DNA of 59,007 nt from JAVKDP01 sp040222185 (GTDB lineage Bacteria; Bacteroidota; Rhodothermia; Balneolales; Balneolaceae): the NCBI GenBank assembly GCA_040222185.1, contig JAVKDP010000072.1:1-59007 (forward strand). The letters run 5' to 3'. The notes beneath the pieces are model-generated. The model saw only the letters and a program-made list of their open reading frames with translations, was not told where the DNA came from and did not search any database. The first letter of the stretch is position 1, and each line of letters begins with the position of its first letter. Positions 52,386 through 59,007 of this stretch are shown here, piece after piece. Position numbers and translations under genes: made by a program.

Positions 52386-53855
52386 CTACTTTTTAGATGG
52401 TATAATAGCTTTACCAAAGCTAAGTGTGCAGATCAAAATGATAGAAATGCCAAATAATATAAGTGAAGCTGTAAAGTCTGAAAAAAATCTGTCAGTTAAA
52501 ACGGGCTTTATAAGAATTGTAACCGCCGCTATTCCAACTACACCAAGGCTTTGCCAAATTTTGTAGGGTACGGCGAAAGAGCTCGTGGAATATCTGTAAA
52601 TGAGCACGGCCATTGCTGAATAACTTAACAAAGTAGCTATAGCTGAACCTTGCATTCCGAACTCCGGTATTAGCACAATGTTTGCAATAATAGTAATTAA
52701 AGCGCCTATTAAAGTAATCTGAGCTAGTTTTTTTGTTTTTTCTGCTATAAAGATTCCGGCTGAAAAGTTTACATACCAACCCTGGAACCAATAGGCTAAT
52801 AATAGAATCGGTACTATAGATAACCCCATCCAGTACTCTTCCCCGATTAAGTAAGCATCCAAAAATGGGATTTTAATCCCAACGATATATTCCAGGAAGA
52901 GTGAAACAATAAGAAAGAGACCGGCAGCGGCAACATTGAAATAGACAAAAGCCTGAGCAAATAATGCTGGGGCTTCGGGTTCATCAGATTTCCTCATAAA
53001 AAATGGCTGCCACGCCATTCTGAACATCTGTACAAGTAGCAGCATAAACACCGCCAGCTTATAACAGGCATTGTATACCCCAACGATGTGTTCAGGTGAG
53101 TAATCAAATTCGTATATCGAAGCGATCGCTTCCTGCGACATACCCTTCAAGAAAAACCTATCCAGGGTTTCATTTATTACATGCCCGATTCCAGCGGGGA
53201 TAAATGGCAGCCCAAAAACCAGGGCCTTTTGTAAATACTCCTTATTTAGCTCCCCTTTTATCATATTAAAGGTAGCACCCCAAATTATTACAGCAGTAAC
53301 AGCCGAAGCTGCAAGGTTACTGATAAACACTGCCTCTATTCCGTAGCCTTTCACTAATATCAGGTAGAAATTTAACCCTAGATTTATTCCAACATTTGCT
53401 GTCTTCAGTACTGCAAATAAAGTTGCCTTACGTACCAATCTAAGCTCTGCAAAAGGAACAATAGATAACGTGTCAAAAAATAAGATGCCCAGCATCATAA
53501 GAAAAATGGAGTCGCCGCTTTCGATACCAAGCTGTGGAGAAATAAATGGCTGTAATAACCATAACAAACCAACTAAGCCAAGAGAACCTCCGAGCAAAAA
53601 CAGCTGAAGTGTTTTAAAGTAGCTTTTGGCTTTCTCCCTGTCTTTTGCATATCTCAGGTAAGAAGACTCCATTCCCATCGTGAAAAGAACATTTAGGAGA
53701 GCAATAGCAGCATACACAAGCCCAACCACCCCATAAGCATCGGGATTAAAAACACCCGTATATAACGGAACAAGCAGATAGTTTATAAAGCGTGCAAAAA
53801 CGCTGCTTATACCATAAATAAGAGTATCAGTAAAAAGCTCTTTTAGTTTTCTCAA
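52386..53855 (-). CDS. lipopolysaccharide/oligosaccharide flippase (MOP superfamily)
   Basis: A 489-residue membrane protein with about 14 transmembrane helices, the size and layout of Wzx-type polysaccharide flippases. It opens with LKELFTDTLIYGISSVFARFINYLLVPLYTG, the characteristic first helix region with NYLLVPLYT. It would move lipid-linked glycans across the inner membrane. No glycosyltransferases are nearby, so the glycan is unknown; a role in general surface polysaccharide export is an inference. Its start overlaps the aroQ stop by four bases. Confidence 0.9.
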   Translation of the reverse strand: MRKLKELFTDTLIYGISSVFARFINYLLVPLYTGVFNPDAYGVVGLVYAAIALLNVLFTMGMESSYLRYAKDREKAKSYFKTLQLFLLGGSLGLVGLLWLLQPFISPQLGIESGDSIFLMMLGILFFDTLSIVPFAELRLVRKATLFAVLKTANVGINLGLNFYLILVKGYGIEAVFISNLAASAVTAVIIWGATFNMIKGELNKEYLQKALVFGLPFIPAGIGHVINETLDRFFLKGMSQEAIASIYEFDYSPEHIVGVYNACYKLAVFMLLLVQMFRMAWQPFFMRKSDEPEAPALFAQAFVYFNVAAAGLFLIVSLFLEYIVGIKIPFLDAYLIGEEYWMGLSIVPILLLAYWFQGWYVNFSAGIFIAEKTKKLAQITLIGALITIIANIVLIPEFGMQGSAIATLLSYSAMAVLIYRYSTSSFAVPYKIWQSLGVVGIAAVTILIKPVLTDRFFSDFTASLILFGISIILICTLSFGKAIIPSKK

Positions 53856-54289
53856 TCGTTAGAGGCTGATAGTTGTTCAACGGCCTGTATACCTAGTACA
53901 TAGCTGTGTCTTCCAAAACCGGTAATAATGCCATTCATCACTTCACCAGTCAAAGATTTTTCTCTGAAATCTTCCCGGGCATGAATATTGGAAATATGAA
54001 CTTCTACTTTTGGAAAGGAAATGGGTTCCAGCGCATCCCGTAAAGCAACAGAAGTATGTGTGTACGCCCCAAGGTTGGTCACTAACCCTTCAGTTCCATC
54101 TTTCATAGCTTCCTGCAATGTGTTTATAATCTCACCTTCAACATTACTTTGATAAAAAGTGAGTTCATGACCCGGAAATGATTCCTTCAAAAAATCATTC
54201 AATTCTGGAAGTGTTCCTGTGCCATACACATTCGTGTCTCGCGCTCCAAGCAAGTTCAAATTTGGGCCATTTACTATTAATATTTTCAT
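53852..54289 (-). CDS. aroQ: type II 3-dehydroquinate dehydratase
   Basis: A 145-residue enzyme with the small type II dehydroquinase fold. It opens ILIVNGPNLNLLGARDTNVYG (with the flexible-loop Arg and catalytic Tyr), and has NLGAYTHTSVALRDAL and EVHISNIHAREDFREKS with the catalytic His. It makes 3-dehydroshikimate in the shikimate pathway. It is a dodecamer in known cases. It overlaps the HIT gene and the flippase gene by four bases each, so it sits in a tight three-gene operon. Confidence 0.96.
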   Translation of the reverse strand: MKILIVNGPNLNLLGARDTNVYGTGTLPELNDFLKESFPGHELTFYQSNVEGEIINTLQEAMKDGTEGLVTNLGAYTHTSVALRDALEPISFPKVEVHISNIHAREDFREKSLTGEVMNGIITGFGRHSYVLGIQAVEQLSASND

Positions 54290-54684
54290 AGTTTAATCGA
54301 TTTACTGATCAGCTTCGCGAGTTCTTCCATTCTTGCTTTATTAACTTCAGTTTTACGGCCCAGGCTAACAGGCTGCCCTTCAAAATAAATAGGCACTAAA
54401 TGAATATGAGCATGAGGTACTTCAAGGCCTTCAACAATTACCCCGGTTCGGATGGTACCCAGAGACTCATCAATTGCCAGAGCCACCTTTTTTGCAAAAA
54501 TCATTAATTGAGATGCTGTTTCATCTTCGAGATCAAAGATGTAGTCCACTTCTTTTTTAGGAACCACCAGGGTATGCCCCTCAGCTATGGGGTTAATATC
54601 CAGAAATGCAAAATGCTGATCATCTTCAGCTATTTTATAGCAAGGAATTTCTCCTTGTATGATTTTGGTAAAAATGCTCGCCAT
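54286..54684 (-). CDS. HIT family hydrolase
   Basis: A 132-residue nucleotide-binding protein with the histidine triad HAHIHLVP (near residue 95). The earlier AFLDINPIAEGHTLVVPKKEVDYIFDL and EIPCYKIAED segments are typical of the HinT/Fhit-like branch. Such enzymes hydrolyse nucleoside phosphoramidates or related adenylylated compounds. It is first in the HIT-aroQ-flippase-NYN unit. Its start is 67 bases from the divergent thioredoxin-like gene. Confidence 0.95.
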   Translation of the reverse strand: MASIFTKIIQGEIPCYKIAEDDQHFAFLDINPIAEGHTLVVPKKEVDYIFDLEDETASQLMIFAKKVALAIDESLGTIRTGVIVEGLEVPHAHIHLVPIYFEGQPVSLGRKTEVNKARMEELAKLISKSIKL

Positions 54685-54751
54685 TTTTCTTTATTTAAAA
54701 ACACTATCTTTTCGGGAAGATACTATCTCGAAAACAGAATTCCTCACTCTT

Positions 54752-55252
54752 ATGCAAATGAAGATCTTTCCGACTTTCTCTTTCTTTCTACTATTAATTT
54801 TCTCTCCTTTATTAGTTTCAGCTCAAGCAGAACATATTGTTGGTGGAACTACAGCTGAACAAGTTCGGGAGGAACATCCTCTTTTTGATGTTTATACAAA
54901 GCGATATCAACCTGACCCCAGCGCAATTGAGTACCTATCCGGAGTCACCGATTCAGTAAAGATTTTTGCAATGTTTGGAACCTGGTGTCATGATAGTAAG
55001 CGCCACCTTCCCGAACTTATGAAAACACTTGAGGTTGCCGATAACCCTTTGATTGATATTGAGTATTTTGCTGTAACCAAGCAAAAAAGTGATCCGGAAG
55101 GTATCGCCCGGAATTTAGGCTTGAAGCTTACACCAACTTTTATTATTTACTATCGCGAAAAAGAAATTGGAAGGATTGTCGAAGAACCAGCACTAAAATT
55201 AGAAGAAGATTTAGTACAGATTTTGCAATCTGGTTTAAAAGCGAATAGATAA
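54752..55252 (+). CDS. secreted thioredoxin-like protein, single active-site Cys
   Basis: A 166-residue protein with a signal peptide (ending VSAQA) and a thioredoxin fold. The active site is WCHDS (Cys79) rather than WCxxC, so the second Cys of normal thioredoxins is replaced by Ser; a downstream cis-Pro lies in LKLTPTFIIYYR. I take the start at 54752, since longer versions would overlap the divergent HIT gene and put hydrophilic residues ahead of the signal. With one Cys it may act on persulfides or as a peroxidase-like or scaffold protein. It is followed by tRNA-Lys. Confidence 0.8.
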   Translation: MQMKIFPTFSFFLLLIFSPLLVSAQAEHIVGGTTAEQVREEHPLFDVYTKRYQPDPSAIEYLSGVTDSVKIFAMFGTWCHDSKRHLPELMKTLEVADNPLIDIEYFAVTKQKSDPEGIARNLGLKLTPTFIIYYREKEIGRIVEEPALKLEEDLVQILQSGLKANR

Positions 55253-55328
55253 GAAACTTTTAATCACTTTATGTAAAAAATTGATTGAAAAGGTGTAGTT
55301 AAAAGTCTTATCTTTTGAGTCTGTGAAA
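55253..55328 (+). promoter_or_regulatory. candidate promoter of tRNA-Lys
   Basis: A TTG at 55285-55287 is followed 21 bases later by TATCTTTTG (55309-55317), resembling the Bacteroidota promoter (TTTG/TTG about -33, TAnnTTTG at -7) with one extra base. It is 11 bases before the tRNA start. The match is by eye; nothing else is seen in this stretch. Confidence 0.35.
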
Positions 55329-55401
55329 GATTCGGTAGCTCAGTTGGTAGAGCAACTGCCTTTTAAGCCGTGGGTCGTGGGTTCGAGTCCCACCCGAATC
55401 A
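55329..55401 (+). tRNA. tRNA-Lys (anticodon TTT)
   Basis: A 73-base cloverleaf: acceptor GATTCGG/CCGAATC, D-arm GCTC...GAGC, anticodon loop CTTTTAA with TTT, and T-arm GTGGG TTCGAGT CCCAC. The discriminator base is A, and the CCA end is not encoded. The anticodon stem is ACTGC/GCCGT, with a T-C mismatch at position 29-41. A terminator follows at 55448. Confidence 0.95.
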
Positions 55402-55447
55402 CATTTTCATCCCCCGAGAAGGAGGAGAAATTGACTCTCTCTTGACC

Positions 55448-55482
55448 AACCCCGTTCGACTGACATCGGACGGGGTTTTTTT
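55448..55482 (+). terminator. intrinsic terminator after tRNA-Lys
   Basis: AACCCCGTTCGA (55448-55459) pairs with TCGGACGGGGTT (55466-55477) around a six-base loop, with one G-T wobble, and the T-run reaches 55482. It ends the tRNA transcript. The stretch from here to 55641 shows nothing further that I can support. Confidence 0.9.
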
Positions 55483-55641
55483 ATGTGGTTACTACAGTTT
55501 CCAACAGCATTAAGTACACCTAAAAATTCAGCCTATTTCTCCAATCTCTTTAAGCGCATCTAAATATGAGCTTTGATTATTATTAATTATCAAATTAATG
55601 TATTTTTATTTGTTGCTTAGTTCAAACTTAACAAATCATCT

Positions 55642-55947
55642 ATGAAACTAGACGTACTAAACCCACTTCGTTGGAAAAAGTCCTTCCTGCTCTCTTTTTT
55701 AGGAGGTTTTCTTTTCATTTGGTTTACTTTTGTAGATGTATACAGTGTGCAAACAAGATGGGAGTTGAACGAGCAAAAGAAGGACTTAATAATCCGAACG
55801 CAGGAGCTTGCGGAAAGCTCTGAGCTTTTAAAGGGAAAAATGGAATCGCTGGAGAAAAATCCTGCTTTGCTAGAAAAAATTGCCCGAGAAGAGTACGGGA
55901 TGAGAAAACCGGGTGAAACGGTGTATAAAATTAAACCAAAAAAGTAA
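55642..55947 (+). CDS. DivIC/FtsB-like septum formation initiator
   Basis: A 101-residue protein with one transmembrane helix (about residues 14-33) and a coiled coil after it (about 35-75: RWELNEQKKDLIIRTQELAESSELLKGK in overview). The C-terminal KIAREEYGMRKPGETVYKIK segment is the FtsB/DivIC signature. It would sit in the division complex with FtsL- and FtsQ-type proteins. It follows the tRNA terminator by 160 bases and precedes a ROK kinase gene by 64. Confidence 0.9.
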   Translation: MKLDVLNPLRWKKSFLLSFLGGFLFIWFTFVDVYSVQTRWELNEQKKDLIIRTQELAESSELLKGKMESLEKNPALLEKIAREEYGMRKPGETVYKIKPKK

Positions 55948-56011
55948 CCGGGCATCATTGTTTATTCTACCCCTCCTCACTAATCTTAATTATCAAAATT
56001 GTACTTGTTGA

Positions 56012-56956
56012 ATGAAAGCGATTGCTATTGATCTCGGTGGCACAAACATTAAAGCCGCAGTGGTACATAAAGACCTGGGCATTATCGAACAAACTACTAC
56101 ACCCACTCATGCTGAACTTGGCAAAAAGCATTTACTTGATAGGATTGCAGGTACAATTGAAGAGCTGACAAAAAAAGATGGGGCTATTGGTATTGGTCTG
56201 GGAATACCCGGAATGGTTAATATTGATCAGACCACAGTTTACTATCCTCCAAACCTGCCCGGATGGGATGAAGTTAACGCCGCGGATGAGATTACCGAAC
56301 GAGTAGGGTTGCCCTGCCGTATTGAAAATGACGCCAATATAAGTGCTCTTGGGTCTTTACATTTTGGTGTAGGCAGAAGCTATGACAGCTTTATCCTTAT
56401 TGCTCTTGGTACAGGTGTAGGTGGCGGTATTATTGTAAACAAGAAACTTTTTAAAGGTTCTAATGGAATGGCCGGAGAGCTTGGGCATGTGATCATTGAT
56501 TACCACGGACCGCTTTCGAATAGTGTTACCAGGGGAACGATAGAAGCTTACCTTGGGCAACGCTTCTTAAGTCGTTTTGCTTCCGATATGATCATTCAAC
56601 ATCCTGACAACCCTCTATATAAAAAGTTTAGCCGAGATTTTGATAAGCTAGAACCTGTTGATCTTACCAGGGAAGCAAACAACGGAAACTCACTGGCCAT
56701 CGAAATCCTACAGAAAACAGGTCAGCGCCTGGGGTATGCGCTCATTAATTACACGCATATGATGGATATCAGAAAATTTGTTTTAAGCGGAGGGGTTTCA
56801 AAAGCAGGGAAGTGGTTATTCGACCCTGCAAGAGAAATTGTACGAAAGCATATGATGGCTCCGTTTCAAGAAGGATTTGAACTTGTATATGAAGACTTAG
56901 GCAACGATAGCGCTTTACTTGGTGGGGCCGGTCTGGCTTTTGAGTCTTTTTCTTAG
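56012..56956 (+). CDS. ROK family sugar kinase (glucokinase-like)
   Basis: A 314-residue kinase with AIDLGGTNIKAAVV (residues 4-17) as the phosphate-binding loop, the catalytic Asp in IENDANISALG (near residue 109), and GTGVGGGIIV near residue 132. The ROK signature normally continues with a zinc site C-x-C-G-x-x-G-C; here that stretch has no cysteine (DYHGPLSNSVTRGTIEAYLG), so the zinc ligands are absent. It would phosphorylate glucose or a related sugar. It is followed 11 bases later by lptD. Confidence 0.9.
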   Translation: MKAIAIDLGGTNIKAAVVHKDLGIIEQTTTPTHAELGKKHLLDRIAGTIEELTKKDGAIGIGLGIPGMVNIDQTTVYYPPNLPGWDEVNAADEITERVGLPCRIENDANISALGSLHFGVGRSYDSFILIALGTGVGGGIIVNKKLFKGSNGMAGELGHVIIDYHGPLSNSVTRGTIEAYLGQRFLSRFASDMIIQHPDNPLYKKFSRDFDKLEPVDLTREANNGNSLAIEILQKTGQRLGYALINYTHMMDIRKFVLSGGVSKAGKWLFDPAREIVRKHMMAPFQEGFELVYEDLGNDSALLGGAGLAFESFS

Positions 56957-56967
56957 ATAAACTAAAT

Positions 56968-59007
56968 ATGATTGATGTCAGTAAGGTACATATTGGTAAA
57001 TATGTATTCAGTACGTATCTGATTTTTATACTGACGTCTTGTTTTTTATATGCTCAAAATCCGGTAAAGGCTGATTCCACCAAGCCTGTCCAACCAACGG
57101 CTACGGCAACTTCGACTCAAAGTAACAATAAGAGCGTTGTTAAAGATGCCGTTGAATTCCAATCTTCAGATTCTTTGACCGTTGATTTCAGAAACGGACG
57201 AATTGCCACTCTTTTTGGCTCAGCTAAGGTTGCACATACCGCAGGGACCCTGACTTCAGGCGAAATAAAAATGGATTTGGCTACCAGCACTGTTGAAGCT
57301 AAATCAGCTACACCGGAAGACACCCTTGCCCTTCCCTTACTTTCATTGCCTGACCAGGACATAAAAAGTAATCGCATTCTGTTTAACTATAAAACTCAAA
57401 AAGGAAAGTTTGAGGAAGCACGGGTAAATGTCGGGGAAGGAAATCTAATTGGTTCCAAAGTGAAAAACGTGAGCCCGACAGAGGTTTTTATTGAGGATGG
57501 AATTTATTCCACCTGCCCTCCCGATTACCTCTATTACTATATAAAAGCCAAGAAAATGAAAGTGGTAGACCAGGACGAGATCTTTTTTACCAACGCCAGG
57601 TTGTATGTACTGGATATCCCGTACCCAATGGTTTTCCCTTTTGGCTATGTCCCATCTGGGTTTAAACAGAAGCAATCAGGACTTTTAACACCAACATATG
57701 TTTTTGAAGCGCAATCGACCCGTGGTATTGGGTTAAACAACCTCGGATGGTTTCAATACATAAACGATTATGTTACCACACAAGCCAGCGTGGATTTATT
57801 CACATCCGGATCTTTTTACCTGGACACCAGAACCCAATATAGGAAAACGGACCTGTTTAATGGTTCTATCAGTATAGGGTATTCACGTGAACAAGGCCTA
57901 GAACCTACTGATCTTGATTTTTCCAAAACTGTAAATAAATCGCTTGGTATTCAACACAGCCAAACCATTTCTCCTTATGCAAGTTTAACTGCTAACGTAA
58001 ACTTGAGAACCGCTGACTTCTATAGACGTAACTCCTTTGATATTGATAACAGGGCTCAGACTTCTTCTACTTCCAAACTGGCATATAACTTTAAACAACC
58101 AGATAACTTATTTACACTTAGTACAAGTGCCCAGCTCAGCCAAAACTTCTTTAACAACTCAACAAGGTTAAGTGGACCAAGAGCAAGTTTTAGCTTAAAA
58201 ACCCTTTCCCCTTTTCAAAAGAACAACAATAACAGGGTTGGAAACCCAAAATGGTATGAGAGCTTAACTATTAGATACAACAACAGGCTGGAGTCCAGCT
58301 TTGACTATACTCCTATTGATGCTGATTCAGCAGAAATCTCTTTTTTGGAAGCATTAACTGATCCCTCAAAATACCGTGAAGCTACTGGTGATAATGATTA
58401 CATAAGAACCGGTTTACAACAAACTGCCGCTATTAGCCTGAGCAATATTATTCCAAGCCAGTTTATTAATTCCAGTGCTACCATCAACGCGAATGAGTAT
58501 TGGTTCCCTACTTCTATAAGAAGAACTTTTAATGCGGACTCTAATACAGTTGAAACGGAAAAAGTTATAGGGTTTGCTAATGGTAGAGATTTTAATTCCA
58601 GCTTTTCTATGTCTACTACTATCTATGGTATATCGAATCGAAAAATCGGAAGCCTCGAAGGCTTCAGGCATACCATACGCCCTTCAATTAGCTTTAACTA
58701 TCGTCCGGATTTCAGCGATGAAAAGTGGGGGTATTATCGAACTGTTCAAACAGATACATCTGGAACTACGCAGCGGTATAGTATTTTTCAAGATGAGGTA
58801 TTTAGCGGCCCCGGGTCTGGTGAACAGCGCTCCATATCATTTAGCATTGCCAATGTTTTCGAAACTAAAGTAGTTAAAAGAGATACTACTGGAGAGGTTA
58901 AGGAAAGAACACTTAAACTGATTGACAACCTTTCGCTAAGTTCATCATACAACTTCGCGGCTGATAGCCTGAATTTAAGTTCTCTCACTTCCTCCATAAG
59001 TTCTAAC
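56968..59007 (+). CDS. lptD: LptD-like LPS assembly outer-membrane protein (C-terminus cut by window edge)
   Basis: The frame stays open from ATG at 56968 to the window end, 680 residues. A signal peptide ends at LYAQ. Residues about 60-200 form an OstA/LptA-like beta-jellyroll (VDFRNGRIATLFGSAKVAH, GEIKMDLATSTVEA), then the barrel begins with LYVLDIPYPMVFPFGYVPSGFKQKQSGLLTPTYVFE, the LptD-family entry. It inserts LPS into the outer leaflet together with LptE. The barrel remains open at the edge. The start codon was chosen because the signal directly follows it. The symbol is given by family resemblance. Confidence 0.85.
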   Translation, partial: MIDVSKVHIGKYVFSTYLIFILTSCFLYAQNPVKADSTKPVQPTATATSTQSNNKSVVKDAVEFQSSDSLTVDFRNGRIATLFGSAKVAHTAGTLTSGEIKMDLATSTVEAKSATPEDTLALPLLSLPDQDIKSNRILFNYKTQKGKFEEARVNVGEGNLIGSKVKNVSPTEVFIEDGIYSTCPPDYLYYYIKAKKMKVVDQDEIFFTNARLYVLDIPYPMVFPFGYVPSGFKQKQSGLLTPTYVFEAQSTRGIGLNNLGWFQYINDYVTTQASVDLFTSGSFYLDTRTQYRKTDLFNGSISIGYSREQGLEPTDLDFSKTVNKSLGIQHSQTISPYASLTANVNLRTADFYRRNSFDIDNRAQTSSTSKLAYNFKQPDNLFTLSTSAQLSQNFFNNSTRLSGPRASFSLKTLSPFQKNNNNRVGNPKWYESLTIRYNNRLESSFDYTPIDADSAEISFLEALTDPSKYREATGDNDYIRTGLQQTAAISLSNIIPSQFINSSATINANEYWFPTSIRRTFNADSNTVETEKVIGFANGRDFNSSFSMSTTIYGISNRKIGSLEGFRHTIRPSISFNYRPDFSDEKWGYYRTVQTDTSGTTQRYSIFQDEVFSGPGSGEQRSISFSIANVFETKVVKRDTTGEVKERTLKLIDNLSLSSSYNFAADSLNLSSLTSSISSN

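Noticed and set aside
1..59007. CRISPR array, prophage or insertion sequence
   Set aside because: No regularly spaced repeats, transposase, integrase, terminase or structural phage genes were seen, and gene content and base use look uniform.

Overview
The window reads as a compact, AT-leaning chromosomal segment (GC around 40% by eye) of a Gram-negative, LPS-bearing bacterium of the Bacteroidota/Rhodothermota-Balneolia kind. The pointers are BamA/TamA-type and LptD outer-membrane assembly genes, TonB receptors with N-terminal carboxypeptidase-regulatory domains, a TonB receptor paired with DUF4249-like lipoproteins, a HmuY haem lipoprotein, a carbamoyl-phosphate synthase large subunit without its allosteric tail, a tRNA without encoded CCA, and little use of strong Shine-Dalgarno sites. 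A Balneola-like relative is my best guess, not a proof. I see no insertion sequence, prophage, integrase or CRISPR array. Both window edges cut genes: a BamA-family barrel at the left (minus strand) and LptD at the right (plus strand).

Left third. After the BamA-like gene and a divergent M14 carboxypeptidase-like lipoprotein (2046-3314) comes a metal (mainly copper) handling cluster: CDF exporter, a small Cys/His-rich secreted protein, a Met-rich outer-membrane protein, SCO1/SenC, PCuAC, and a convergent DUF411 protein behind a two-way terminator (3837-7908). Next are a DUF6263-like secreted protein, a ferredoxin/double-CDGSH protein, DUF423 and DUF427. A complete haem-uptake locus follows (10541-17852): TonB receptor, duplicated-domain HmuY, HmuS, and the HmuTUV ABC importer, with a terminator and a perfect palindrome separating the surface genes from hmuSTUV.

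Middle. This part holds small housekeeping genes, an aquaporin-like channel, an OmpR/HAMP-kinase two-component pair, an SDR, a DUF58 protein, and a tight four-gene unit at 24002-28540 joining a porin, a DASS/SLC13 anion symporter, a response regulator and a cyclic-nucleotide-domain histidine kinase. RecQ and carAB follow on the minus strand. The carA leader has two terminator-like hairpins. Then come a MamS-like secreted protein, a penicillin-acylase-family hydrolase, a DDAH-like amidinohydrolase, an SGNH hydrolase and a TonB receptor with two DUF4249-like lipoproteins.

Right third. D-Ala-D-Ala ligase (preceded by a coupled 23-codon ORF), NAD kinase, malate dehydrogenase (preceded by interleaved inverted repeats), a class-B-like acid phosphatase lipoprotein and a Gfo/Idh/MocA oxidoreductase run on plus. 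A minus-strand operon encodes HIT, AroQ, a flippase and an NYN/cold-shock-like fusion. A thioredoxin-like protein, tRNA-Lys, a DivIC/FtsB protein, a ROK kinase and LptD finish the window.

Most of the window is ordinary core genome. The strongest leads for something new are the NYN plus cold-shock-like fusion with an altered acidic motif, the interleaved repeats before mdh, the palindrome before hmuS, the duplicated HmuY, the porin/symporter/signalling operon, and the carA leader. All family names come from reading the sequence without database searches.
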